This document shows positions 15,301 through 26,300 of a stretch of DNA of 64,000 bases, piece by piece. The stretch covers positions 23,961,744 to 24,025,743 of the forward strand of contig JALJCS010000004.1 in the NCBI GenBank assembly GCA_023055355.1, given 5' to 3'. The DNA is from Agelaius tricolor. Taxonomy: Eukaryota; Chordata; Aves; Passeriformes; Icteridae. Under the pieces are notes generated by a model, which worked only from the letters and a program-made list of their open reading frames with translations, was not told the origin of the DNA and searched no databases. The first letter of the stretch is position 1. Each line of letters opens with the position of its first letter. The position numbers and the translations under genes were made by a program.

Positions 15301-18300
15301 GTAAATGTGAGTGGAATTTTAGCCCTCAAAAGATGTTATTCTTGCCAGTTTTATTTATAGGCCTACAAAAATTCACAGGAAGTATTTCAGTAATCTAATT
15401 TTTAAGGAGAGAAATTCAGTATACTGTGAACAAAGAAAATTTAAATTGCAAGATCAGTTTTACAATATACTTTACATTAAACACTTTCCATAACAAAAGG
15501 AATACTTGCACCAGAAAACTCATAACTTAAACATGCACATAGTCCAATGAAATGTCTTCTGCAAAATCTACAAGAAGAATGGAGCTTCTGTGATGGTTAC
15601 TTTCAAACTAGTTGTATAGCATTAACACATGCACATGGAACAGACATCTGATACAGCTGAGCAGGGACATAAATGAGATTCCAGAAACCAGAAGCAGATT
15701 ACAGGCCTGGAAAGGAATACAACTTGAGGTTGCAAACAAAGATTGAATTGACCAAAAATACTTTTCCTTCAGGATGTATGTTAGAAATAGCAAAATGTAT
15801 GGGGAAATAGGAGCTCCAATTGCAAGAATATTCTTGCAGTTATATAGTGCTAATGGTAATCAACAACTGTTCAAAGTACCACCAATTTTGGGAAACTGGA
15901 CCCAAATCTCAAAAGTGTACACACCAGAAGAATTGGCTCAAGTTGTTGAACTGACATGGAAGAGCTGATCAGGTAAACTAATCCATCCATCCCATAGCAC
16001 TCACAAAGTACTATGAAGGTTTAAATGTTTTAATTTATTCATTGCAGCAATTTATAATCACTTTCCAGTAGAAGTGTATACATCTGACATGTGCTAACAT
16101 CAGCCTCTCCAGAGAAATACTACGTGCAAAAGGATGGCTTTTGACAGCTGATGCCACTCCTGTTAAGCCTTAAAATACACACACATTGCCAGGAACAACA
16201 GAAAAGGGAAAAAAAACAAAAAAAAACAAAGAAACAAAGAGAGCATTTCCAAAAGTAGTCTGTTAACTACTCTAGGAACTAGAACTATATAGTCTTCGAA
16301 GGCGATAACAAGGTGATAGTTTTATATACCATTGGTTCAACTCCATTCTAAATTTATTCCCTGATAAAGCTTACTCTGCTGAGAGCATATTAACACCAAA
16401 AAACCCCAGATTGCTTCTTCAAGAAGATATCATTAATTGTAATTGTATTCATGGCAAGTAGTTCTAATGGTATCCAGAGCAAAGGTTCAGGTTCGTAACC
16501 AAGTTACCAGGCATGAAGTGCAACTTCTGCAGGTCTGTTGCATCATGTTAAAAACATTCAGAAGGAAACTGTAAGGCTACATGAAACAGTTTAACTGGGT
16601 TGAGTTTCTTCATTTTCACTGATGGCTATGTAAACATTCCCTTCTCATTTATCAAGAGTCCAACACATGCCACAGTTCCGCAGAGGCACAATAACTCAAG
16701 CTACAATAATTTGGCCACCCAGATGCTTCCAAAAACAAAATACTGCAAAGTGAGTAAGGATTATTTTAAACATTTACAAACAATGTTTCATGATGGCAGA
16801 ACTATTTCTCATTTTATTTGAGCACATTATAATGGCAGATAATAAATAGATCAATCAATAATGTTTCAAACAGGAAGCTTTTGAAATTTCTACATTAAAT
16901 GCTGGGATTTGGAAGTGAGGTACATAATTCTTCACTGGTTTTGCTTATGATTTTACAATTTAAAAAAAATCACTTGGTTTTACAATCACATGATTTTACA
17001 ATCAAAAAGTTTGATATTTTACTTCAGAATCACCAGAAGAAATTAGTAGAACCCCAGGCATCTGAATTTCAATATAAAATTACTGAAACATGTTCACTAA
17101 AATATAAAAGTTTACTTACAAGAACCTTGTTATGGTCTGATCACAGCGAATAGACCATCAAAGCATACAAATGTCTACTAAAGAGGCACTAGATTTTGTG
17201 TATTGATATAATCTTTCTTTTTCCTATACTTGAGAGAGAGGCCAAGACACTGACTAAATATTCCTGCAGTAAATAGGAAATATTTCCAAAGCCACCACAC
17301 TCGCAAAGCTTGCAACCAACTCTGATGCTCAGGATTTGAAATGTAGTTATTGACCATGCCAGTATTCTCCTTCATTACCAAAATTTAGTCTCTACCACAT
17401 GTAGCCATTTCTCTTGCAATGAAATGTAGATCTAAGCACATTACCATAAACCTTTACCATTCTGTTGGGGATTGGAGGCAAAAAAACCAGAAGCCCCCAC
17501 AAAGAGAAGCAGGAAAACCAGGGAATAAATGCTAGTTACAGGATGTAAAACAGTTAATGAATTAGCCTTGGATTATTGACAGTAGATTTTAACTGCAAAA
17601 ATCAGAAAATACATCAAGATTTGATTATCAGTTTTGGTGATGGTTGGTTGGTTTTTTTTTGGCAGGGCTGGTGTCCCCCTGTTGGGAGCAACTAAATGTT
17701 TTGATGTCAGAAATGCATCCAATGCATGATTAAAAATGACCCAACTAAGCAACCTTAGAAACTGTATGTACAAGTAGTTGGAGTTGTATAAACACTTAGG
17801 GTTAAACATGCAGGCTGCAAGCCAAAACAATAACAAAATCCAGAACAGTTATAAATATCTACAGAAAAGTCTAGAATTTATTTAGGCTACTTTATAAAGC
17901 AAACTTTTAGATTTAGTGATCTCTGGACAATGTGAATAACTCAACAAAATAAAGCAGCTGTCAAAATTCTAGAAAAATAGCTTTATCATTTCAATTTTAG
18001 ATACTCAAAATAACTTCATTAATTTAAATGCATGGACTAACATCTACTACCAAGGATTCAGCTTGCAAAAAGAGATCTAGTAAACTACTTCACCAAAGAG
18101 GCCTAAGAGAAATTTTGTTATGGTCGTAAACAAAAGATAAAGGGGGGGAAGAAAATTAATCTACATAAAAATCCTGGAGATTTTACCTAATAGATCACTC
18201 TCTGCTGTCTTTAAATAAAAGGGCAGGGGAAGGAATGCAGACAAGAGAGAGAGGAAAGATCAGAAAATGCAAATACCTTAGCTAGTATCTGATCAGTATC

Positions 18301-19913
18301 CAACACTCCTGTTCAAATATTTCAACAAAATTTCTGCTTGTTTCCAAAAACATTGTCAGCTTGTGAATACCTCTGATCATTTAACACAAACAGCTGCTTT
18401 TGCTAGTCATTTCCCATTTCTGTTTGTGCTGTTAATTATTTCTGCTTAAGCATACCCTCTAGAGACAAGCTGCAAGCCTTTGAGGATCAGGGTCTGCTGA
18501 ATACCTCATCTATTGACATCTATTGTAAAATGGATCGTGAAAGACAGTAAAAACTACTAGACATTATGTATCCCTCAAATGAATTCAAATTACGGTTATG
18601 TAAGGGGAGGGGAGGAGGTTGTACCTGCTCTACCTAGACAGGGCAAAATAAACAAAAGTAGTTGTCCTTCACTATAATAATAGCTGTAGCCAAAAAAAAA
18701 AGTGTTTGTGTGCTCATAAACATGCCAATTATCTGCCTATATCATCTTACTAACACAGCTACCCCAAAAAGACACACCAGCTACTCAAATAATAAGTTGT
18801 GTTCAGGAAGACATGCTCGAGACATTACCTAACGTGCAAGTGTGCCAAGTCAACCAAAATTTAAGTTTTTTAAAGGGCAGTACAGAGGGTCTGACCAAAA
18901 CACTGAAAAATAGCATCATGAACTGTAATAAAACAATTGTTTGGTCTCTCAATACTGGATATGTCACTGGCATTTCACTTCTTGTCAAAGGTAACTGATA
19001 ACTGCATACATCTCACATTGCTGCAAGCATCTTTTCAAGTATTTTAACTTGACCAGGTCTAGAGCATTCAAAAATATCTAACTCACCTTTTGTTTATCTA
19101 AGCCAAGTACTTGTGCGCTTGTTAGCACAGTTCATTGAAACTATCTTTCTTAGTGAACACCAAAAAAAGAGGTTAAAGAACAGTGTCCTTCCCAGTATCG
19201 GCTATCCAATAGCTGTCTCTGATGGCTGCCTAACACAGTAGTCTTTATCTTGCTTCATATTAGTGGAGTTCCTTAGGCATATGATTTTTTCCCTTTTCAC
19301 TTTTTTCTAAGCCTTGGCTTTTCCAGTATTGGCTTTACACATTCAAATTAGCCTTTATACCTGTGTAGGCTGAGCTACCTTGAACTTTCTGCACTGCCTT
19401 TTATATTTCAGGTCATTCAGCTCTTGCAACATTCTCAGCCATTATTGTTTTCAGATAGCACATCTTTTATCAATATTGAGATAGTCCACATTTTTACCTT
19501 TCAATCTGAAGGGTTTTTAACAAGAAAAAAAAAATAAAATCACTACTGTAATTATTAATGTGTTCATGCATTTTCTGGAGCAGCATCATCAAACAACTTT
19601 ACGACACAGATTGAACATGGAACAGATTTAATAGTGCAGGATGAATTCCCTCATTTATCAAAACCAAGGTTAATATTAAGCATGATCATTAAAAGTCATT
19701 AATAAAGCTCTGAATTTACAGAGGTTGAAACTATGTAAAATTGGGTTTTATACATAGATTCAGTCTATGAACACGTTACTAGCCTTTATTCAAACAGGCT
19801 AGCTATTAAAAACCACAAGGCCACAATTTGCTCCCTACAGCCTTTTAATATAAACCACTCCGGGTTTTAATCATTCAGAGGCAAAAAAATACATGTCTTT
19901 TAAAATATAAGAT

Positions 19914-19957
<44 letters not shown>

Positions 19958-22635
19958 GTTTGCACAGTGCTCTAGCATCCAAAAAGCAGTGGTGATTTGT
20001 TACAGGGGAAAAAAAACCCAAACAACTTCCCTTTTTTTTTTCCTTTCTTTGTTTTAATTTGATGGATTTAGGACAATTTAATTTCAATAGTACATGAATT
20101 ATGTAAAATTTAGCAATCTTATCAAGACACAAAGGCAAACACTGTAAGAAAATACATAGCTGTAATGGAAATGCTTCCAGAGCACACAGACAAGCATGAA
20201 AAGCTATTAAGTTTACACAGATATGAAGGCAAAAATAGTACTTTTTTAAAAAATACCTAAGTTACAAAATTTTAGTAATTAGCAAGCTAAAAAAATTATC
20301 CATAGACTTTAGGTATACTGTGAGTCTAGGGATCTGCTAATCAATGATGCATTTCATATTAATGTATTCTACTTTTTCTACTGCTGCTACTACTAATAGT
20401 TGCTGCCTTTTACACAGCAGAATGCAACATCTAGGTCCTTTGAGATATTTGAATTAAAAGAAATATTGCAGGTGTACAGACCATTAAACACAATTTAAGT
20501 CAAAAACTAGCATCATGTGGTAGACCAGGAAAAAACTCCACAGGTGATGCCTCACCAACACAACACAGCATTTCTGAGCCTTTTATAGCAAGACATTGGT
20601 AGCTCCATGTATCAGTATACACTATAAACAAGTCAATGGGCTATGTAGAGAAAAAATAATTTTATTCTAATACATAGGCACTTGAGAAACGAGATACTCA
20701 GTTTAAATTAAAATATACTAAAGCCTCTAAAATACAAGAACCTCTTGAAGATGAAGTAATAAAAAATAAAATTAAGTTCCACAGACATGGAAAAATATGA
20801 CAGCTGAACATCAAAACTTCAAAGTAAAATTGAGGAGTTTTTTTTAGTTTTTGTTTGGGTTGGATTGTTTGGTTTGGGTTTTTTTTTTTAGTTTTTTTTT
20901 AATTGAGACAATATGAATCTAATCTGTTAATAGTTGCTTCACAGAGGCATAAGCTGCCATGACTAACCATCAGCAACTTAGAGAACTGGGAAAAAGAAGC
21001 TTTTACCTTTTTTGGAATGTACAAACATTGCCCAAAACATTTACAAGGTTTCATATTTTTCATTAAATATTCTGTCTTCATTGAACAGAAAGAAGAAACT
21101 TTGGTAACTCCAGTACACAAATCAAGCAATTAGCTTGACACAGCTCTGCTGAAAGGTGCAATTAGTCAAACCTTGCAAATAAGGCTCACCTAACCAGTAA
21201 GAGATATGTGATATTAAGCCTCACTGCTACAAGTGAATGACTAATACATTGGCTCCAGCAGTTACATGTGCTGTTGCTGTGTTAAGACTCCTTACAGAGA
21301 CTGAACTTCACAAAGATGCTATGAACGCCTTGACTAACTGAAGAAAACAACTGCAAAGATAAAACTAAATAAGGATGCCATTTCAGAAAACAAGCATGAA
21401 AACAAAAATGTCCATGATGCAAAAAGCTCCAGGAGAAGCTTACAAAATCTGGTTAATGTATATGAGTACCTAGGAATGGAATTGAGGTAGGCAATTACCT
21501 CGAGGATGTTTCACACCTACTGTATGAATGCATCTGTAAAAAAACCCTGAACCTCTGTGCTTGCTTTTGCTGATGCTGCAGACACCTGGGATGCACATTC
21601 AAAACTGAGCCAGCACTGATCACAGGCATCCCTTCATGGTCTGTGTCTGACAGACCTTTGGCGCTGTTTTCTTGTAGGTACCTTACTAAGGGTAACTCAG
21701 GAGTGCACATTCAAACAGAACACTTTACTGCTTTCAGAACTAGCATGTTCATTTAATTCTGCAGAGCACTGCTTACCCCGCCTAGTACAGCTAGGCACCG
21801 CCTTTGCTAACACCTAAGGCTGTATCCACTCCTGGTTCTTTAAGGCTAAAAATAACAAGTATTCGAAACCTACAGATGGCAGCGCCAAGAACGCAAGGGA
21901 TGTCACTGCCGTTCGCGGAGAGACCACTCACCCCCACAAGCACTTAAACGCCGTCAGAACCCTTGGCGTTTACGCACGGTTTATTTCCGGGCGTGGAAAA
22001 CGCCCGTAAACCAGTTCAGTTTCGCATTCCCAGAACCAGGTCAGGCTCCCGCCTCCAACCTGCCCGCCCGCCAACTCCCAAACTTTCTGCAAGCACCAGA
22101 GACACCGCGGCCAGCCAAGGTCCGTCCCCATTTAGGAGACAGCACGGGCGGCTCCATATGGAAAAACAAAACAGAAGCGGCCGTTCGTGCGCCTCCAGCA
22201 CTTCGCTCGGTTTCTCTTGCCCCCGTTCTGCAGCTCCTCCCGCTCCGCCGCCGCCACCGCCCCGCGCTGCCGCAGCCGGCTGCTCCGCGGACACCACCTC
22301 CCAGCCCGCCCGCCTGACCGCCCCCGCGGCTATTTTTAAGCGGCCGGGCAGGTGGAGAGGCGGCAGAGTTGTCGGCTGGGCCGGTGGCCTGGCCCGGCCC
22401 GGCCTAGCAGCGCCCAGGGGACGCCGCCCCGGCCTCCTCCCTTGAGCGGGCGGCAGGGCGAGCCGGCCGGGCAGGAAGGCACGCGGCGGCCTGAGGGCAG
22501 GCGGGCGGCTCCCCCGCGGCGCGCCAGGCCCGTACCTCCCCAGATGCCCAGCTTCAGCTGGGAGCTGTCCAGGTTCACCACGTAGTCGCCAAGGAAACGG
22601 TTCAGGACGTCCACGACCAGGGACTCAAACACCAT
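165..22635 (-). CDS. VPS13A: VPS13A (chorein), 5' part of gene, coding exons 1-17; continues past the left edge
   Basis: VPS13A is a large (about 3,170 residues in mammals) bridge-like protein that moves bulk lipid between membranes at contact sites of ER with mitochondria, endosomes and lipid droplets. Seventeen exons on the minus strand join in frame (22635-22536, 14209-14166, 13642-13600, 12666-12571, 12281-12180, 11506-11397, 11139-11080, 10162-10103, 9892-9812, 9369-9312, 7373-7246, 7034-6928, 6298-6127, 5756-5694, 1913-1778, 1194-1100, 307-165). They encode residues 1-532 plus two bases. All acceptors are AG and all donors GT. The N-terminal chorein domain (about residues 1-115, start [20 protein letters not shown]) is complete, followed by the first hydrophobic-groove repeats. 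VPS13A rather than VPS13C is supported by the motifs [19 protein letters not shown] and [10 protein letters not shown], by the lack of the basic insert that VPS13C has near residue 130, and by FOXB2 next door. Loss of the human gene causes chorea-acanthocytosis. The FFAT, WD40-like and C-terminal domains lie outside the window. Confidence 0.95.
308..1099 (-). other. VPS13A intron 16
   Basis: AT-rich intron between exons 16 and 17. No repeat or RNA gene is recognised. Intron 15 (1195-1777) is similarly featureless. Confidence 0.7.
1100..1194 (-). CDS. VPS13A: VPS13A coding exon 16
   Basis: 95 bases encoding residues 454-485, with [18 protein letters not shown] and VDPTLPKS, a conserved helix in VPS13 proteins. 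Acceptor GACAG, donor GTAAGT. Confidence 0.95.
1778..1913 (-). CDS. VPS13A: VPS13A coding exon 15
   Basis: 136 bases encoding residues 409-453 plus one base: [13 protein letters not shown], then the aromatic motif [11 protein letters not shown], then a lysine-rich variable linker. The acceptor is TTTAAG. The donor GTATGA was chosen because only this site keeps frame with exon 16; other phases give an immediate stop. Confidence 0.9.
2987..3031. repeat. TTATAAAGGTTA x3 with a 22-bp perfect palindrome
   Basis: The 12-mer TTATAAAGGTTA occurs at 2987-2998, 3004-3015 and 3020-3031. Positions 3004-3025 form a perfect palindrome centred on GGTTAACC. It lies in intron 14 of VPS13A. Confidence 0.9.
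3465..3765 (+). mobile_element. CR1 LINE fragment (3' part), antisense in VPS13A intron 14
   Basis: The text resembles the CR1 3' end: a segment like CCTCAAGTTGTGCCAGGGAAG, the phrase GCTGCCCAGGGATGTGGTGGAGTC, then GGTCTTTTCCAACCTAAACGATG. It is 5'-truncated, as most CR1 copies are, and moderately diverged. Confidence 0.85.
5694..5756 (-). CDS. VPS13A: VPS13A coding exon 14
   Basis: 63 bases encoding residues 388-408 ([20 protein letters not shown] and a final E). Acceptor TTCTAG, donor GTAAAA. It is followed by a 3.8-kb intron. Confidence 0.94.
6127..6298 (-). CDS. VPS13A: VPS13A coding exon 13
   Basis: 172 bases encoding residues 330-387. It reads [13 protein letters not shown], then [20 protein letters not shown] and [11 protein letters not shown]. 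This Trp-rich plus basic segment is characteristic of VPS13A/C. The acceptor is TTTTAG; the donor GTTAGT is weaker than its neighbours. Confidence 0.95.
6928..7034 (-). CDS. VPS13A: VPS13A coding exon 12
   Basis: 107 bases encoding residues 295-329 plus two bases, with [14 protein letters not shown] and [14 protein letters not shown]. Acceptor CCTAG, donor GTAGGT. The split tryptophan codon 330 is completed by exon 13. Confidence 0.95.
7246..7373 (-). CDS. VPS13A: VPS13A coding exon 11
   Basis: 128 bases encoding residues 252-294: [14 protein letters not shown], a variable acidic strand region, then VEFNKPQ. Acceptor TTTTAG, donor GTACCA. It forms strands of a groove repeat. Confidence 0.95.
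7374..9311 (-). other. VPS13A intron 10
   Basis: 1.9-kb AT-rich intron with an A run at about 8881-8895 and a GTT triplet run near 7743. No coding segment is needed: exons 10 and 11 join in phase. The smaller introns 11-13 (7035-7245, 6299-6927, 5757-6126) also hold nothing recognisable. Confidence 0.65.
9312..9369 (-). CDS. VPS13A: VPS13A coding exon 10
   Basis: 58 bases encoding residues 233-251 plus one base. Only IPDGYDF near the end closely matches the family; the first half is variable. Acceptor TGTAG, donor GTAAGT. Flanking phases require this exon. Confidence 0.9.
9812..9892 (-). CDS. VPS13A: VPS13A coding exon 9
   Basis: 81 bases encoding residues 206-232. [15 protein letters not shown] is strongly conserved; the last ten residues (HGGWEESL end) are diverged from mammals. 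Acceptor TTTCAG, donor GTAAGA. Confidence 0.94.
10103..10162 (-). CDS. VPS13A: VPS13A coding exon 8
   Basis: 60 bases encoding residues 186-205. The core [10 protein letters not shown] aligns with mammalian VPS13A and the flanks are more diverged. Acceptor TTTCAG, donor GTACAG. Confidence 0.92.
11080..11139 (-). CDS. VPS13A: VPS13A coding exon 7
   Basis: 60 bases encoding residues 166-185 ([20 protein letters not shown]). The PLSFG motif is shared by VPS13A and VPS13C. Acceptor TATTAG, donor GTAATG. Confidence 0.93.
11397..11506 (-). CDS. VPS13A: VPS13A coding exon 6
   Basis: 110 bases encoding residues 129-165, including [19 protein letters not shown] and then IHIRYEDD, one of the best conserved VPS13 motifs. 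The acceptor is AACATAG and the donor GTAAGT. It lacks the basic insert that VPS13C has here, which supports VPS13A. Confidence 0.95.
12180..12281 (-). CDS. VPS13A: VPS13A coding exon 5
   Basis: 102 bases encoding residues 95-128: [20 protein letters not shown] and then a basic, helical, coiled-coil-like stretch [13 protein letters not shown]. The acceptor is GTTTAG and the donor GTAAAG. It ends the conserved chorein module. Confidence 0.93.
12571..12666 (-). CDS. VPS13A: VPS13A coding exon 4
   Basis: 96 bases encoding residues 63-94, with [15 protein letters not shown] followed by VYLLIVP, the most family-diagnostic segment of the chorein domain. The acceptor is TTGTAG and the donor GTAAGT. 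Confidence 0.95.
13600..13642 (-). CDS. VPS13A: VPS13A coding exon 3
   Basis: 43 bases encoding residues 49-62 ([14 protein letters not shown]) plus one base. The acceptor is TTTCAG and the donor GTAAGT. The phase (0 in, 1 out) agrees with both neighbours. Confidence 0.92.
14166..14209 (-). CDS. VPS13A: VPS13A coding exon 2
   Basis: 44 bases encoding residues 34-48 ([15 protein letters not shown]), matching the conserved second exon of the family. The acceptor ends TTTTAG after a pyrimidine-rich stretch and the donor is GTAAGC. The exon is too short for open-reading-frame scans and was found by reading for the motif. Confidence 0.93.
19914..19957. repeat. Compound (TC)n(TA)n microsatellite in VPS13A intron 1
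   Basis: An interrupted CT/TC run followed by ATATATATA. On the transcribed strand it is a GA-rich tract. Confidence 0.95.
20834..20903. repeat. T-rich low-complexity tract
   Basis: Long T runs interspersed with GTTTGGG-like text, in VPS13A intron 1. Similar tracts lie at 44942-45015 and 49858-49915. Confidence 0.85.
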
Positions 22636-22860
22636 CCTGCCCCCCGGCCGCCGCCGCCCGGCAGCAGCGCCGCCGCCCCGGCTCCGGCCGCTCCCCGCCG
22701 GTCCGCCCCGCCCCGCGGCTCGAGGGGGCGGTGCAGCCGTGCCCCCCCCGCCCCTCCCGGCGGCGGGCGCGGCGAGGAAGGGGCGCGGCTTGTCCGAGGC
22801 TACGGCAGCCGGCGGGGGCTGCGCCGCTCCGCCTGCCACGGGCCTTGCCCTCCTAGAGCC
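21950..22860 (-). promoter_or_regulatory. VPS13A: CpG-island promoter and 5' UTR of VPS13A
   Basis: A sharp GC-rich, CpG-dense block in otherwise AT-rich DNA spans coding exon 1 and about 225 bases upstream. Sp1-type GC boxes lie at 22703-22715 and 22724-22731, and no TATA box is seen. This is the usual structure of a broadly expressed promoter. The transcription start cannot be fixed by reading. Open frames on both strands here come from GC-rich composition and are not called as genes. Confidence 0.75.
22536..22635 (-). CDS. VPS13A: VPS13A coding exon 1 (start codon)
   Basis: Encodes residues 1-33 plus one base. The ATG at 22635-22633 has A at -3 and G at +4, a strong initiation context. 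It opens with the conserved [20 protein letters not shown] of the chorein domain and ends in LGIWG before the donor GTACGG at 22535. It is GC-rich, inside the promoter CpG island. Confidence 0.95.
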
Positions 22861-22904
22861 GCTTCTTACTCACGCTGGCTGCCCGCTCTCGTAAAGGTAC
22901 GGGT

Positions 22905-23315
22905 TGTCACGGAATGAGTCAGGTTGGAAGGGACCGCAGGGGATCATCTGGCCCAGTTTCCCTGCTCAAGCAGGGTCACCCCAGAGCAAATGGCACAGGA
23001 TTGCAAACAGGTTGTTCTTGAATATCGCCAGTTAGGGAGACTCAACAACCTCTCTGGGGAACCTGCTCACTGCTCGGTCACTGCACAGTAAATGAGCTAT
23101 TCCTCATGTATAGGTGGAGCTTCCTTTGCATCCGTTTCTGCCTATTGACTCTTGTGCTAGTGCTCTTGACACCCTTCCTTCAGATACTCAGAGACATTGA
23201 TAAGATCTCCTCTCAGTTCTTCTCGAAGCTGAACAGGCCCGACTCCCTCAACCTAAGAGAGGTACTCCAATCCCGTAATCATCTTTTTGCTCTCCACTGA
23301 ACCCATCAGTTTGTC
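22905..23315 (-). mobile_element. CR1 LINE fragment (3' part), minus orientation
   Basis: Read on the plus strand it begins with the reverse complement of the CR1 3' end (GGTTGGAAGGGACC, GATCATCTGGCCCAG). It then passes through CACAACCTCTCTGGGG-like and CTGAACAGGCCCGACTCCC text typical of CR1. It lies about 270 bases upstream of the VPS13A start codon, at the edge of the CpG island. Confidence 0.88.
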
Positions 23316-26300
23316 CAAGGGATTTAAATGTGGCATATCCATAACAGTTTTTTGAGTATTTTTCTCTTCCCCAGGCTAGGCAAATATAGAAATTACTGCA
23401 TGTCTTGAGCTGTTCAAAAATGGCTAAGCTGTTACTGGCATAATGACTAAAACAAACTGAACTGAATTTATCTCTGCAAAGAGCTTGACTCCCAGGGGGT
23501 TTTCTGGCTTGGGTGTCAGCTGAATTGCATGGAAATAACTGGGCCATGTTTGCCCTGAGTGGCTGTGCTGAGGACCCCTGCAGTCACAAGGTTTTTTAAG
23601 GAAACTTCCATGTCTGACCATTCACAAGGCTCCCTAGCTGCCTGACACTGCCTGTCGCACTCCCGATGCCAAAGACTTTCACTGCTAGGACCGAAGGCCC
23701 TTGACAGCAGGTGGCTTCACTGAAGTGAGCTGCTGGACTTCCTGCACACCTTCCGTCAGTGTTGCTGAACCTTTGTATTCAATATAAAAAATTAAACCAT
23801 TGAGAAAATGAGAAAGCTGCCAGATATTATACACTTTTTCGTTCTTTTTTACAGAAATAAAAGAATACTGCCTAGCACTTCTGATGTTTCTTTTCACTAT
23901 GGGATTTATAAGCCAGCTTACCACAACCTGCCACACCAACAATGCCTTGCATCCACCCAATATGCAGAATAAAATAATTTGTTAAGAAGTATCTTGATAT
24001 AAAGAAATACTTTTTTATCAGGGATTATATTGTTCTTTATTAACACAAGAAAGGGGGAAGAGTTATACTGAAGATTGATAACAGAAGATGTAAAATGCAC
24101 AGTCTTATTGAGGCTTAGGTTCCTCTGAAGTTACTTTGTATTATTTGGAAAAATTACAATCGCAGCATTTTCAGTTCTTGGGTTTAGCATCTTTTTCTAC
24201 TGAAAACCAGCAGTAATGCCAAAAAAACCTAAAAAATAAAAAAACCAAACACAAAAAACCCACATACACACACAACAAAAAACACAACCCACAACTACAT
24301 TAGAAAGAGATTAATTGGAATAATTAATTGGACCAGAATGTGATCAGCAGCTTGTGCACGCCAAATGTAACTGTTTCCATGCACTAATACACATACATGA
24401 GAATCTCTATAGAATCTCTACCTGGCTTTCTATAAATTTCTTACACAAAGCCAGACATATTTCTTATAAGCTATCTCTAGAGAAAAGTGTGAATACAAGG
24501 CTTTATTTTGTGACTCAAAGCACATATCTTCCTATTTAGTTGTAGAAAAGCTGAATGTTAAATCTACTCCTGTCCATTTACTATTCCAAAATTTGGCTTA
24601 GGCACTATGCATCTTCAGGATTATCTTCTACCAGTCAGTTTTCCAAAGTAACTTTATTTTGTAAGTCTACAGCTCCTTAGGGCATGGGTAAAATTTCTTA
24701 GTCTTCTATTTCTCCAGGATATTTGTTCAAATATCCCGGAGAAGGCTTTCTGAAGTCAGGGGAGCATGAGTGTCCTAGGTCAAGTGCGATTTCTTTTGAT
24801 CACAGTGATTCAGGTTTTATTTTGTTATTGCAAAGAAAATTTCGTGGTATGATGGATTTTTTGAATCCATAAAGTGTGGGTGAATCTTCCACAGCAATCA
24901 GCAAGGCTTGAAGCTCTCCACCTGAGAAAAACTGCTTACTGCTGCTGAACTGCTAGGCCTAGAGTAGGTGATCACGGATAAGCATGTATTTCCTACTGCT
25001 GACTCTTACCTACTTTGAAATCCATAACATTTGCAGACTCATCAAGGCACAGGGTTCCATCTTTTTCCCCTTCATTCCTCTTCATGTCCCACACCTCACT
25101 AGCACTGGCAGGAGCAGTGTAATTTCAAGCCCAGGCTGAGAAGCATCTGAGAAGTAAGGAACAGAGTGTATCAAATAGTGGGCCATCTGGGGGGCATCCA
25201 TCCAGTCCCATGAGCCAGGGTTTGACCCTGGCATTTCCACAAAATTCGGGAACTCTGTCTACATACACAACACAATCAGAGCCAACATAACAATCAGAGG
25301 CAACTGGACAGCAGTTTTTCCACTTGAACTCTTATCCTGTACATTCCTACAATCTCCGTTGAAATCAATTAGTAACTTTGCTTTTCCCATTTTTGTGACT
25401 TCTAGCTTCATCAAGCTTCTAAAGTGCTTGATGGCACTTTACACCTGTAACAAAGCTGTTTAACATGTGGCTAGACATTAGCAACCAAGTTTCTGGGTTC
25501 CCTGATCATAGAATTTCTGCAAGCTGAGCCTGGAGGCCGCAGACCTCTCTGAGACAGTGAGGGATTCCATCTCAGCTTTCTGCTGTCCTCTCTGTGAAGG
25601 CTGCTAAGACTTCTACTGAGGTGACTCAGAACCTCACAGGTCTGCCAGGATGGCAGGTCATCTTCAGGGTACATGTTGTCCTCACTTCAGGACAATTACA
25701 AGCATCCTTGTCAGCCACGTATTAGAATTCAGGAAAGTAGATTTGCTCATTAAAAAAGAAAAAAAAAAATAAAGAAAAAAAAAAACAAAAACAAAAAACA
25801 AATAGAATCTGGTGTAAAAGATGTTTCTCCTTGGTCTTAGTCTCCTCAAAACCTTCTAATTTCCAGTATCTCATGAAGTTACATAACTTTAGGCATACTA
25901 CCATGATTCTATGCATTTTCATGTTCATAAATATGAGTGTTCTTATCCTTGTTTCTTCCATGTTGCAGATAGTGCTTTCAAAATGGTTTTAATTCAAAGA
26001 AGCACAAAATGCAGTGAATAGAGCAGGAGGACCTGTGAACCTCCTTATTGTGTCCCCAAAAACCCAAAAGCCTAATCTTACAGGGCTTTCAAAATTTTTG
26101 AGCTATTTCTTGGAGAATTTTAGAATATAACTGCAGCAAAACCACACACTACAGGGGTGCCTTATTTCCTAAATCTTTCAGAGTCACCTGGTTTTGAATC
26201 TCCTTCAGAATCAGCTGAATCATGATGGAATGTTTACTCTGCTTACACAAACTTTTCCTCAAGACAAGGTGAAATGTGTAAGTCGTACAATCCTTCAATT

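Larger units (their letters stand above)
14210..22535 (-). other. VPS13A intron 1
   Basis: 8.3-kb first intron, AT-rich up to the CpG island. It contains a TC/TA microsatellite (19914-19957) and a T-rich tract (20834-20903). No CR1 or LTR copy is recognised, and no alternative coding exon could be supported. First introns often hold enhancers, but none is identifiable by eye. Confidence 0.65.

Noticed and set aside
15774..15968. 64-codon plus frame in VPS13A intron 1 as a retained gene or pseudogene
   Set aside because: The composition looks protein-like, but no family is recognised and no flanking splice or polyadenylation signals were found. It could be chance in AT-rich DNA.
21963..22445. 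160-codon plus-strand open frame in the VPS13A CpG island
   Set aside because: A Pro/Arg/Ala-rich product expected from GC-rich DNA, with no motif. The island is explained as the VPS13A promoter.
165..22635. VPS13C as the identity of the left gene
   Set aside because: Several motifs ([28 protein letters not shown]) fit VPS13A better. The basic insert of VPS13C after exon 5 is absent, and the neighbour is FOXB2, not FOXB1.
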